Shown piece after piece: positions 18,705 through 31,500 of a stretch of 64,000 bases of DNA (position 1 is the stretch's first letter; every line of letters starts with the position of its first letter). The notes under the pieces were generated by a model. That model was not told the DNA's origin. It was given only the letters and a program-made list of their open reading frames with translations, and ran no database searches. Made by a program: the position numbers and the translations under genes. Origin of the DNA: Diabrotica undecimpunctata (taxonomy: Eukaryota > Arthropoda > Insecta > Coleoptera > Chrysomelidae); assembly GCF_040954645.1 (NCBI RefSeq), contig NC_092810.1, positions 15,322,877 through 15,386,876 on the forward strand, written 5' to 3'.

Positions 18705-19980
18705 GAAGTTGGTCAAGCAGGCAGTAAGGTTCTGGCGACCGAGCCAGGCAGTAGCGTTTTGGCAACCGAGCCAGAGAGTCAGTGCCCGGCGACGACGCCA
18801 GGGGTACTTCGTCAGTCAGTCAGTCAGCGCGGCAGGGCGACCTAGGGTGTTACTCGGCCAGCCGTTACGGTGTGTTTCAGCTCAATTATCGTGATATCGT
18901 GTCCGACGGAAGGTAGAGAATCGAAAATACGAATTTTCGTCTCGCTCAGTACCGCCATAATGTACAGTAAATTCCAGCGTTGATCCAGACTGTTCCTGAG
19001 TTTCAGTTTGGACTACAAGGCGTATTCGTGAGCTAGGGCCTAAGTGCGTTAAGGTAACGAACAATATATACTAACCATTGAGAGAAACAATTAATAGTGG
19101 GTTGTCCGCCTTTAAGCTCCCTTAGTAAAATCTCTTCTCGTCTCCCTTCGCAAACTTTGATAACCACTACTAGCTTTCTTGTACATCTTGTGTAGTAGTT
19201 GTAATTTTACGATTTGTTAAATACATAGTAAGTTGAAAGGGGCTTGTTTTTTTTTACCGTTAGATAGAGACAAGAAGGGAACACATTTTTGCTTTGTACA
19301 TCTTTTTGGCTTCTAACGCAAGCCCATAACCTCTGACTCTTTACAGGGCCTGCATCGGAGTATCCTTCAGCGCCTATCCCGGTTTTTTTTACCCTCTTGT
19401 AAATCCACGAGGGCGAAAACACGACCTATTCGACTAGTGGACCAGTATGCCTCAAATTTGCTCGGACAGCTAAATCTCCTTTAAACACAGGGGATATTAC
19501 AGTGGTGACAGTGCTAAGCATCCCTTAGCCACAATCCTCTTTTAATACAGAGGTCAGCGGTCACTACCCGCTTTTCCTACCCGTTTTAAATGTGGTACCC
19601 TTTTTTATTACAGTGGTGACAGCGGTGACCACTATTTACCTACCCTCTTGTGCCCAGTTATTAAAAAGCCTCATTTATTACAACATTTCGCATGTAGAGC
19701 CCGAGGAGTCACGTCTACATGCCCAGTAACTGATTTTACACATTGCTCCCAGAACGAGAATATGCGCCGGGTGTCATCCGGATCGCGAAGCACGTCATCC
19801 GAGGCCTCGCAGCTATTGGTTATACCATCAACTTTCATGGGTGAAATAAAAGGGTGGTTTCAGAATGTTAATAAGGAACTGTGCTTAGACATGTGTAGTA
19901 GAAATCTGCAGTATCATAAAAACTGTGCTATGAATAACTTTAAAACCTGGTATAAATGTTTATTTTACTAAAAAATATTT
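18705..19980 (+). other. GC-richer stretch, possible LTR-retrotransposon remnant
   Basis: Base composition changes sharply. There is an imperfect tandem word (CTGGCGACCGAGCCAGGC / TTGGCAACCGAGCCAGA) near 18731-18775. A CAGTCAGTCAGTCAG run, typical of insect LTR initiators, lies near 18810-18825. ATTACAGTGGTGACAG occurs twice (near 19495 and 19608), like sequence just inside a 5' LTR where a primer site lies. An open frame at 19648-19971 follows but resembles no family I know. No LTR pair or pol gene is seen. Confidence 0.3.
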
Positions 19981-20639
19981 TATTTGTCTTCCTGTATAAA
20001 TATTGTACTATATATTTGTAGATTAAAAATATTAGTACAATTTTAATTAGAAATAATAATATTTATCGCAATTTACCACCTTGTGTACCTATTAAACACA
20101 TATTTTCAATAATTCTACTGTTCTTACTAACTACTTATGATAAAGTAGATCCAATAAAGGTCACAACTTTTTGTTTCTCATACCTCGATTAACTTTTTGC
20201 GAGAACAAAGCAGCGAGGGTTGGAAATAGAATCTTTTAGGGTTGACGCCAGTTCGTCGAAAAATATTGTTCAGCAATATTAGAGAACTTTTTTTTGCGGT
20301 TAGTTAGGTAACGTTTTTGAGGTAGTAAATTTAAAACAGTTGGTAATAGCGATTTTCAGTACAGTATTCAGGAAAATAATAATGATACAAGATCATATAC
20401 AGGCTATAAATATTTTCATATCTTCACTTTTAATACAACTGTTAGTCAATATTATCGCGGCGTATTTTTTTTCCATTTAATTTAAATGTAGTCATTTGAT
20501 TGACGACAAGTAAACATCATATCGATAACAAATGAATTAAGACATAATTAAGATGAATTAAGAACCCATTAAAATTTAAAATTTTTTACTTTCAAAATTA
20601 ATAACTTCAATGCAAAGAAAAACAATACCTACAAATTTT
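19981..20639. other. No gene seen
   Basis: AT-rich spacer before the next LINE; no coding or RNA feature recognised. Confidence 0.4.
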
Positions 20640-22060
20640 ATCCTCAGAAGTAAAGAATGCCCTACAGAATGCAAAACAAGGAAAAGCACAGGGTCCTGAT
20701 CAAATTCCAATTGAACTGTTAAAAGCCTTAGATGACGGTAATATAAAGAGACTCACCCGAATTCTCAACCACATATATGTAGAGGGCAACATCCCGGAAG
20801 AATGGCTTAAATCGATATTTTTACCTCTACCAATAAACAACAATCCCAAATCATGTAATGACTATAGATTGATAAGCCTAAAGTGCCACCCTTTAAAGAT
20901 TCTCTTGAAAATTGTTCAAAACCGAATATAAGAAATGTGAGGAGCAGATAGATGAAACTCAGTTTGGCTTCAGAGGAGGCATGGGTACAAGAGAAGCATT
21001 ATTTGCGTTGACGGTACTCTTGCAGAAATGTCGGGAATATAACAAGAGTGCATATGTATGCTTCATAGACGTTAGGAAGGCCTTTGACCGAGTGCAGCAT
21101 ATGAAGTTAATAGATGAATTAAAAAACATAAATTTAGACAAAAAAGACATTGAGTTTATTAAGGCTATATACTGGAACCAGAAAGCAGTAGTAAAGGTGA
21201 ACGATATAGAAACAAATAATATACCGATTGCGAGAGGGGTTAGGCAAGAATGCGTCTTGTCTCCGACGCTTTTCAACGTGTACTCACAGGTCATATTCAG
21301 AAAAGCCTTATGGGAAAGAAAAGAGGAAATAAGAATTTGTGGAGAAATCATAAACACCATGAGATTTGCAGATGACACGGTAATTATGGCTGAGAGTATA
21401 GAAGAACTACAAACTTTACTAGATGCAATAAATAGTGAATGCATTCAAATGGGACTTGACATCAACACAGATAGGACCAAATTTATGATAGTACCAAGGA
21501 GTCCAATAAATAATGAACAACTAACTCTTGGTGGACAGCAAATAGAGAGAGTGACAAAATATAAATATCTGTGAGCTTACATCAACACAGAATTAGATCC
21601 AGACCAAGAGATCCGGGTACGAATAGAAATGGCAAGGGCAGCGTTCTTAAAATTCAAACAATTGTTCTGTGACAAAAATCTGAATACTGCGCTGAGACTG
21701 AGGTTTGTTGAATGTTACGTCTGGTCGCAACTATTGTACGGGGTAGAAACATGGACACTAAAAGCGCACATAGTTAAAAAGATTGAAGCCTTTGAACTTT
21801 GGATATACCGGAGAATGTTGAGAATTCCATGGACTGCCAGGGTCACCAATGAGGAAGTGCTGAGAAGGATGGGTCGAGACAAAAAATTGTTGAGAACGAT
21901 AAAAGTACGCAAGACTGCATACCTTGGACACATACTAAGAAATAATAAATATAGTCTTCTGCATGTCATCATGCAGGGTAGAGTCGATGGCAAAAAGGGA
22001 ATAGGTAGGAAGAGGAAGTCATGGCTGCGAAATAGGCTGCGAAATATATAGGCATGCGAA
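20640..22060 (+). mobile_element. LINE pseudogene (RT and C-terminal region)
   Basis: A near-continuous reading of the AAG-tailed LINE family. Motifs: SSEVKNALQNAKQGKAQGPD near 20645; FGFRGGMGTREALFAL and FIDVRKAFDRVQ in the frame at 20912-21574; GVRQECVLSPTLFN (Gly to Glu in the RQG motif) and FADD near 21366; then a stop after KYKYL (21572-21574) and a second frame at 21629-22051 with YGVETWTLK and YLGHILRN. A frameshift near 20915 separates the first part. Ends at a (TA)n array. Confidence 0.75.
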
Positions 22061-22071
22061 ATATTTCCATG

Positions 22072-22144
<73 letters not shown>
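22045..22144. repeat. (TA)n microsatellite with palindromic shoulder; left boundary of duplication copy A
   Basis: An inverted pair (TATATAGGCATG / CATGCCTATATA) leads into uninterrupted TA from about 22074 to 22144. Similarity to copy B begins directly after it. Confidence 0.9.
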
Positions 22145-22148
<4 letters not shown>

Positions 22149-22236
22149 GGTATATTTCAGTCTAGTTGTGTGATGGAAGTTTCCGTTATGGGTTTCTTAC
22201 TAATATAAGCACACAAAAAAAGTTTGCTTTAAATAC

Positions 22237-22242
22237 TTTATT
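22237..22242 (-). terminator. Polyadenylation signal of CTL gene A
   Basis: AATAAA on the minus strand, about 63 bases after the stop codon. It is conserved at the same place in copy B (53506-53511). Confidence 0.65.
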
Positions 22243-22304
22243 AAGTAATAACAGAGTACCTTCTACACAGTTTACAGAGCCAAACAGATTTTTGACTGAC
22301 ATGC

Positions 22305-22597
22305 TTAATGAGCTCTATCAACAAAAATATTTATAACTGGCGCTGTGCAACCACATGAAGATCCTTCATTCTGATAAGAAACTACTTTCTCACACACCGG
22401 AATTAATTTGACATCGCAAGAATCGTCGTTCCATAAGGATTTAGCGCCAGATTTAAAGACTGTCAGACAATTTTCATTACCCTTTGCATTGTTTGGTTCT
22501 CCAGTGTTCCAGTTAGTGAATACGAATGGTTCTCCTTTTAGCCAGAACCAACTGTTTCCAATCTTTTGACCTGATGTCCAGAAGATATTTGCTAAAT
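22305..22597 (-). CDS. CTL A exon 4 (lectin domain core and C-terminus)
   Basis: Acceptor TTGTAG precedes codon-split His86 and the stop TAA is at 22305-22307. It carries the EPN and WND ligand motifs, three of the four domain cysteines, and the SSCGC tail. Confidence 0.85.
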
Positions 22598-25500
22598 CTA
22601 CAATAAAATAAAAAGTCATAAAGTCATAATATTTTAGATGCGGTAGACTCAATCTTATGTATGGTCTGCGTCATGTGAAAATTGCGTAAGTCCACTTTTT
22701 AAGAAATCCCGTATTTTAACCCTTTCTTTACTAGACCTGATCAGCGACGCAGTCGCACCGTTCCCAGGGTTTTTGAAGTGCCAGCGACGTATATATACGG
22801 TTGCTCATTTAATGCAAAGAAAAACTCAGAAAATGCTTTTTAATGTTCTAAAAATATAAAACGAAAGTATTTTTAATAACTAACTATAAACTAAATATGA
22901 AATGAATACGAAAGTAGTCATTAGAATTGTTCCTGGGTATGGTAAATGCCAAAGCAAGGATGTGCGCAGAGACCCACGTCACATTCCCGACACATGTACC
23001 TTGATTCGCGCCGTTTCTTTGCTTGAGTCTTTGTTGTTGAGCAAACAGTGCATCTACGAACTTTGTTATTGGGGACAATATCAGGAAAATGTCTACCTAC
23101 AAGACGAAAAACGTTTCGCACAGGCACTACAGTTGTATGTTTTGGTAAATGATACCTAAAAATAACATCTCATTGTAACAAGATAATTTCAAGATTAGAT
23201 CCACATACCTGTCTAGAAGCTGACGAATAAGATTCAAGTGAAACTGGGCCAATGGTGTTTTCTCTGGGTGTTGTGTAAGGTATATTGCATGTGTATTTAG
23301 AATAGCAAGGTCCAATATGTGAAAGAAGAGCTTTTTATACCATTTGACAGTTTTCCTGACGCTTTCTGTGGAACTAAGTAACCTGTCAGTCCTCTCCACT
23401 GCTCCCATATTCATATTGTAATCTACTACACAAGCTGGTTTTTTAATGAATTCGTTTGTCTTTCTGTTTTTTAGCAAATTCTACCATTTTGTCTTGGTGT
23501 ATGGTAGTAAGCATAGTGACCTCTCTTCGATCCTTCCATTTTAGTGCCAACATATTGCAACTTGACATTGAGGAAGTTGCAACTTTTTGTAGTTTTTCTG
23601 CTAAATTAGGCATGTGTTTTCTGTTGACCCTGACTGTTCCACAAGAGTTAGTTTTATGGTCAAACAGGTAACTTAACAAACTAGGAGACGTGTACCAGTT
23701 ATCAGTAAAGAGCGAGTGACCTTTGTCCAAATAGGGTTTCATAAGAGTGGCAACCACAAAAATCCTGACATAAACGATAAAGTCTAACACATAACTCGTT
23801 TCACAGTCACACAGAAGAAACAATTTTATTCCAGATGGCGTTTGGTTTTTATAAACTGTTTAAACTGCAGCCGTCCTTTGAATAGAACCAAACTTTGGTC
23901 GATTACCAGATTTTGGAATGGCCTAAAATTATTAGCAAATGAGTTTTTTACCTGCAAAAAACGCCTCGCACCTTGTAATAAAAATCCGCTTGAGGTTGAT
24001 TAGCATTTTCAGCGAAGTGTAACATTCTCAGTAAGGACTGAAAGCGATTCCGGGACATTACATTAGAAAATATGGTTGTATATGACAAATCGTTTGTTGA
24101 CCAATTTTCTGTAAGTTTGGCTTTTCTATGGCGTGCTGCGAGTAATAGCACAGCGATAAATGTAAAAAATTCATTTTCTTTAAGAGGCGACCAAGCAATC
24201 TTTTTATTTTTGCAAGCTTCCGCTATGGCAAAATTATTTTTTTCATGTATAATTAAATTAACGGTACCTGGATTTAGAAAGGAATCAATCTATTTCCCTG
24301 GCAGAATTCTCAATATTGTCTAAATGGGCACCTGAATTTGTTGTGCACCAAACTCGTACACGACAGGAACAAATTGCTGTTTATCCCACTGTATACTAAA
24401 ATCATCCGCTAAAGCGCTTTTGCTTTCATTTCTCGATGTATTTGCAACCACTACTTAGGCTTCGTCCTTATTAGCACCTTCATTTTCAGAAATAGCTTCA
24501 TCATTCCCATAAATAATATTAACAATATCCTCCTCTTCTGAATCATCGCTATCTGATACATAATTGCTTTCACTTTCTACAAAAGGCTCTTCATCGGAAT
24601 CCAAGCATGCCAGTATATCATCATACACTTTTTGCGTTAGTCCACACAAACTACCTGTATCGCATGAGCGGCTTCTTTTTCTCGAATCAGACATTTTCTT
24701 GAAATTTCACAATACATTGGCACTGCAACAGTAAGAGCAGAATACTGCGTAGTCAGTGCTAACGTGATATTTGCGGTACAAGATGCATGCTAAACATAGA
24801 TCAGAAACCCGACCATACCCGCCAGTTACCAAAACGCCGTGTATCAGAAGCTGCCGTATCAATACGGCAGTGGGTTCATCACAATGCATGTTCGAACGTA
24901 GCAATACGGGATTGGGGCTGATGGCACTGTAACAATGCCGGATAGATGCGGCAATGGGGCTGGCAGAGGTGCAAAAAAAAATTTGATGCCGTATACAAAC
25001 GGCATAGTATTAGAAACGTTTTTACTCGAAAACGTATATATACGTCACTGGGAACAGTGGCACTTTTCCCCAAACCGTATATATACGTCGCTGGTAAAGA
25101 AAGGGTTAATGCCACCTTGTTAAACAGTTTGGACTGCTTAACATTAAAAAATATCTCAGCTATTACTTACTAGATGGTGCTACATAATATGGATTTGAAT
25201 GTTGCCTACATCCGTTCATTTTGCGTAAGTCTGCACATTCTAGATTGTGAATATCATTTAATAACGTGCATCCATAATTATTGCAAAATTATAGTGAAAT
25301 AGTAATTGTAATTAGCTGTCAAATAGTCCAGGTAAGTAAGTTTAGAAAAAAAGTCCATGCTGGTGTGTTTTTTTAATAAATTCTTTTATAATTAGACATT
25401 TGACTTAGGTAATTTTCAGTTTTCATGGCAAATGGAGTTACGCTAATTTCATATTAAAATTTGCTTTGTTGGTTTCGTGCACATGTTGTGATTTTAGAAT

Positions 25501-28500
25501 ATAGCCGACGACCAATAAGAAAACTGTTGGCCATTGTTGTGGCAACAGGACTTAGAATTAGAGTTTATTGAAAAATACAAGGTACGGTACAAAGGTCTTA
25601 CGACCAAGTACCAGAGATTAACGAGCCTCGTCTGAACTAAGCAGAAGAAGAAGAAGAAAAGTTTGTTCTTATATAAGAAAATAAGATATTTTAATGTTTG
25701 CTAAATTGACCTCAAGATATATCGCAAAAAAAAAGCTATTATTAAAACTTGGTCCTTTAATATTTTATAGAATTAAAAAGACTTACGGTTGGCTTGAATT
25801 GCAGTATTGACAGCGTCGCTTTTTTCTTTGGTCTGGATGCTAACTAACGACATTCCAATTGCCTGGCATGCAGCAATAGCGTCTTTGTGACTAACCTATA
25901 AAAATTATTTTTTGTTTAGAAATTAAACTAATAAGTAGTGATTGTTTCGATACTATAATTTTTTAACTTTCTTAACTTGTTATGTTAAATGTTAACTACA
26001 TGTGTGGATATTTCATAAGCTTCACAATACGTGCTTTAGTTTTGTACTTGATTAACATAATATTTGAAGACATGGGTACAAAAAGGAAGCAGATCCATAT
26101 TTTTATAATTTTTTTCAATTAATTTTTAATCAATGTACGTTAATTTAAAGACCCTCTATCGATCGGTGTCAAGTGAAATATAATGAATATTCAGATGTTT
26201 ACTGATTGGATTCTCTGCAAAAAGAAGACAGCTCCGGATCTCTCTCCATGCGTTGGACCTACTGCCTTACGATTCTTCATCCTGTTGAACGCCTCAATAC
26301 CTTCATCTCTTCCTATCGCCGGTATTACATTCTTATTTGGGATCCTGCATCCTCTTTTTTTTCTCTGCTGTACTTTATTTTGCAACTTTTTAAAGTACTT
26401 ATACCATCTTTGCTTAATTTCAACAACGGTTCTTAACACTCTTCCATCCGCACCCTTAAGTACTGCCGTATGTGAGTTAAGTCCTTTGATGACTTATTCT
26501 TTGCTTTAGCGATGCTGTGTAACCTTTTTTTTTGTGCAGACAATATTTTCATAGCAGCAGCTACAGCAAGCTTTACATCCCTATTTGCTACCTTATATGT
26601 ATCCTTATCTTCCTCTCTTCTAGACCTATCACGCCTTTTTCTAGCCTCTTTTTTCTTTCTAACGTTCTGTTGAACTGCATCTTTTCACCTCCAAGTTTTT
26701 TTGTATCTAACAGGCCCAGATGTTAAGATTTCATTCTGTTATCTTCAACAACTGTGTTGTTATTTCGATATTGTAGCTACAGAAGTTGTGATCAGGTTCA
26801 TCATTGTTTCGATTTGTATTATAAGATCTCTCATCTTAACTTTTAACTCAGAGAAATCAGAGTGCTAAGTACCGTAAGCGCACAAGCGAGTGCTTATGCG
26901 TAAGTGAACTCTGGATTTATATGTGTTTGTGTTTAGGTTTGTTGTAGTTTTGTCTCTTAGTGTGGGATATATTTTTTAGCGCATTTGTTATAAATCTTGC
27001 AACCTATGTAGTTTGCTTAATATTTTCCCGAACAATTTACGTATTTAACCATGTATCTTTTACGTTTCTTGGACACTGACTAGTTTGGTGTAGTTTCGTG
27101 GATTTTATACATCTTAAGATACGGTGACATTCACCTAGACTTTGTCCTTGAAATCCTCCAGTGTATATTTAAATAAAAACTCGGAATAAGGAATAAAATG
27201 CTCGGGTGAGATTCCTGTTTAACATATCTCGTAATTGTTATAGTTTGCGGACGTGGAACTTTAGATCTTAACAATTGCGTTTTGGTTCCACTAAAAGTTT
27301 ATCAGAATTTCAAGCTCATTATTTAACTTTACCTGAACTTGACCATCTAACTTCGCTCAAACCTGACACCTGTATTGCTAAACATTTTATCTCTTGGCAT
27401 GCGAGTTTTCTCGTTTCAAGCAGACTTCTAACATTCCATATTGCAATTATAAAGTTTATATTTACAATATTAAAATATTTAGACGATTTCTCTTAGGGAT
27501 TCTTCGCACTTCTTGATCATATAAGTTCTGCCAGGACCTGTCTTTTTCCAGATTTTTTGAGAAATAGTTACCAGAGTGGTTTTTCATTACTTTCTATAGT
27601 TTGCATATTAACCGATACTTTGGACAAAGACCCTATTTTCTGTCGTTCACTCTGGATCAGATGCTAGTTTTGGTCCACTTCGATTTTTCCACTTCCCCGG
27701 TATCTATAAATATAGGAGGAGATTTGAGCTCATTTTTTCTTTCGGTGGTTGCATCAATTGGTTTATCTTCATCTTTAGAGTTATTATTGTTAAATATGTT
27801 GCTGTTTGTTTTATTTGTAGCTAACCAGTAATCCTTACCAATATTGATTCAGATCATTTTCTAGTTGGCACAACAATTCGGGCTAGAATCTCAAATGTGA
27901 AGAAGAAGAGAAGTACCAAAACAAGGCGCCTTAATATTGAACTCCTCAAAAACCCGCAAACGGTAGAAAGGTTTCAAAACTATATCGAAACGAAATACAT
28001 AACTAAAGAGAATCTAACAATTAGTGAACAATGGGAAATGTGTAAAAATTATATTAAAGACGCAGCAAATAACATTTTAGGGCCGCAAAGACCACCACTA
28101 CGCAATAAGTTTCGATGCTAAGTGCGAGGACATTACAAGAAGAAAGAACAATGCATATAAACTGATGCAGCAAAGAAAAACCCGAGAAAAAGAACAAAAA
28201 TATAGAGATCTCAGAAGAGAATAGAAGTAGATCCATCGGAGAAAAAAGCGAACTTATGAAAATAGAATATTGGAAGAACATGAGGCATTAAAAAAGGAAA
28301 ATCAAACAAGAAAATTCTTTAAAAATCTAAATAAAGCAAGAAAAGAATTTAAATCAAGGATCGGACTATGTAAGGATAAGGAGGGGCATATACTCAATAC
28401 AAAAGAAGAAGTATTGGAAAGGTGGGTAGAACACTATAAAGAACTACTTACTATCGAAGTAGAAGATCCAAATCAACCACCCCCAGGAGCAAACAGCAAT

Positions 28501-31500
28501 ACACCATTGGAGCCTTCATCAATTCAGGAAATACGGGATGCAATAAAACACCTAAAAAATAATAAATCTCCAGGAAGTGATGGTATACCCGCGGAACTTA
28601 TTAAATGTGGAGGTGCTACTCTCATATATATAAAATCATACTGAGAACCTGGAATAAGGAACAAATCCCAGAAGAGTGGTGTAATGGGATCGTGTGCCCG
28701 CTACACAAAAAAGGCGATCAATTGGAATGTAGAAACTATAGGGGAATAACCCTATTTAATACAGCAGACAAAATATTTTCGAGTATTTTATATGGTCGCC
28801 TGAGTGCATATTTAGAGGAGCTTCTTGGTGAATATCAAAGTGGTTTTAGACCAAGGTCAATTAACAACAGACCAGATCTTTGTGCTTAGGCAAATACTGG
28901 AAAAACCCAATGAATTCAATATCGACACATACCATCTTTTCGTAGATTTTAAATCGGCCTATGATAGTGTGCTAAGAAATAAATTGTATGAAGCCATGGA
29001 TGAATTCCACATCCCTGATAAACTTATAAGATTGGTTAAGGCTACAATGCGTAAAGTTGTTTGCAAAGTCGAAATACAGGGCGAACAATCACAGGCATTT
29101 GAAACGCATGTTGGGCTGCGACAGGGAGATGCGCTGGCGTGTCTCCTTTTCAACATAGCTCTGAAAAAGGCGGCCAGGGATACCCAAATAGGCAACAGAG
29201 GAAACATTTTTAATAAATCATCCCAAATTTTGGCATACGCAGATAATGTTGACCTAGTTGCCTGCACAACACGCAAGCTAGAAAAAATGTATACCACCTT
29301 GTCAAACGGCCTTAAAAAATATGGGCCTGCAAGTAAATGAGAAGAAAACTAAGATAATGGCATCAACACCCAACAACAGAGCCAGAAACATCGGCCACCA
29401 ATTTACGGTTGATAACTCTACCTTTGAAGTGGTGGACAAATTTACATACTTAGGCTCCCTGATCACCAAGGAGAATGTCATGATGGAAGAAATCAAGCGA
29501 AGAATATTCCTAGCAAACAAATGCTATTTTGGACTGAGTAGACATATGAGAAGCAGAAACTTAAGCCAAAAAACAAAAATAACCATATACAAGACCCTTC
29601 TACAACCAGTGTTAACGTATGGGTCTGAGACATGGACCATTTCCAAGGCAGATGAAAATCTCCTGCTTAAACTTGAACGAAGGATCCTTAGAAGAATATT
29701 CGGTGGCATCTGTGAAAATGGTGTTTGGAGAAGGAGGTACAACTACGAGATATATCACAGATATAAACATATATTTGGTGGTAAAGACGAAGTATCCTTT
29801 ATAAAAATAGGAAGACTAAGATGGTCAGGACATATGGCAACATCACAGCAGAACAACCCTCCTAGAAGAATCCTTATGTTACAACCTGTGGGAAGTAGAA
29901 GTAGAGGTAGGCCAAAACTCAGATGGAAGGATGGTGTAGATGAGGATGATAGACAAATGGGCCCAACAAACTAGCAACAGTTGGCAATGGATAGAACCTA
30001 CTGGCGTAATAGACTTGGGAAAGTTAAGGACATGATGATGAACCAGTAATCCTTAATTGTAGTTTGTTTTAGTTTTTTTAACGCTTTCTTTCGGGCTTCA
30101 TAATATTTTTCAATTTAAAATTGATAATTAGCTTGCGTGGAATTTTGTGTTGTGCTTATAGTAGATGAAGATTCTGCTAAAAGTATAAATGTTTGATGTG
30201 TTTATTCACCTGACATTGATTGAAAGTTTGATGTAAATGTTTGCTGTTGTTAATAAGCCATCGTGGAAGGGATTAGATGGGTGTTTGTTGCTATTAGCTG
30301 TTAATAGGATGTCAGCGTTTTATTTATCATCAAGTGACCGTTTTGGTCGTAGCATATAGTAAGGTTAATTTGCATAAGTTGCATTTTATTATAATTAATA
30401 ATATTTTTCATTTACTTGAAGTACCATGTATGTCTTAGTTAAACATTTTAATATTTTTATACTTATAGTAAGTAAACTGATTGAAGGACTGTTATTCATT
30501 GGATATTTTTAGCACTTCTTAATTACCCGATTAAGGAATCTGAAGCTGAATCTAATAGTCTTTAATAGAAAAAACAATTCTTGTTTAAATTTGACAGCCT
30601 AGTTTATTATGTTGTAGGCCTGTAACATTGTAGGTTGTAAATTAAAATTAATATTGTTATAGTTTAGTTATACTTACCGGAGTAGTCAATACTTGATAGG
30701 ATGTGACTGGAGAGGGTATTACATCTCTTGTATTACCTTCGCAACATCCACAATTTCCATTTCCATTGGCTAGAACAAGTATATTTAAATGGTAAATATA
30801 AAGAACTTTTATTTTCTGTAATAAAAAACTGTTATAATACTGTTATAAAAAATATAGTATAATACAATTACAAAAATATAAATAATACAAAAAAAATACA
30901 AAAAAAATAAAAATACAAACAGAAAAAATAGAACAGGTAAATGAGTATATCTATCTAGGACAAGCAATCAGAGCTAACAGAGAAAATTATTTTTTTTTTT
31001 TTTTTTTTTTTGTGGCTTTAGCACTTAGCTATTTAGCCAATTACATATTGAGATATAATAAAAGAAAAATATAATTAATACTAAAGAAAAAAAAAAAGTG
31101 TATGCATATACACATAAGTGCATACATAAGTGTACATTATACAGTGTATACATACATAAGTGTATAATCTATACTATTAATTGCTAGTGCAAAAAGTGTA
31201 TCTATTCGAGTCAAAAAACCTCATAAAATCCCTATAACTAAATCAAACAAAAAGAGAAAATTATATCAAGAAAAAAACAAATATAAGGAACAACAGGGAT
31301 ACTCACTTCTCGTCCAGGGACCCATCAGGACATTTGTTTAAGACATTACTAGCAATAGGTCACGGAAAGAAAGGTAAATAAACAATTGGGTTAGAACAAA
31401 GGTTAACGAGCTTAGCTGAGATTGACTACAGACACACATTTGCACTATGTATAAATTTAATCAAACAATCATAAACTTTTTTATTATTAGTAGCCAACAG

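Noticed and set aside
19648..19971. 107-aa ORF considered as a host gene
   Set aside because: No recognisable domain and no splice or homology support; sits beside LTR-like sequence.
20959..21444. 161-aa minus-strand frame
   Set aside because: Shadow antisense to the LINE RT on the plus strand.
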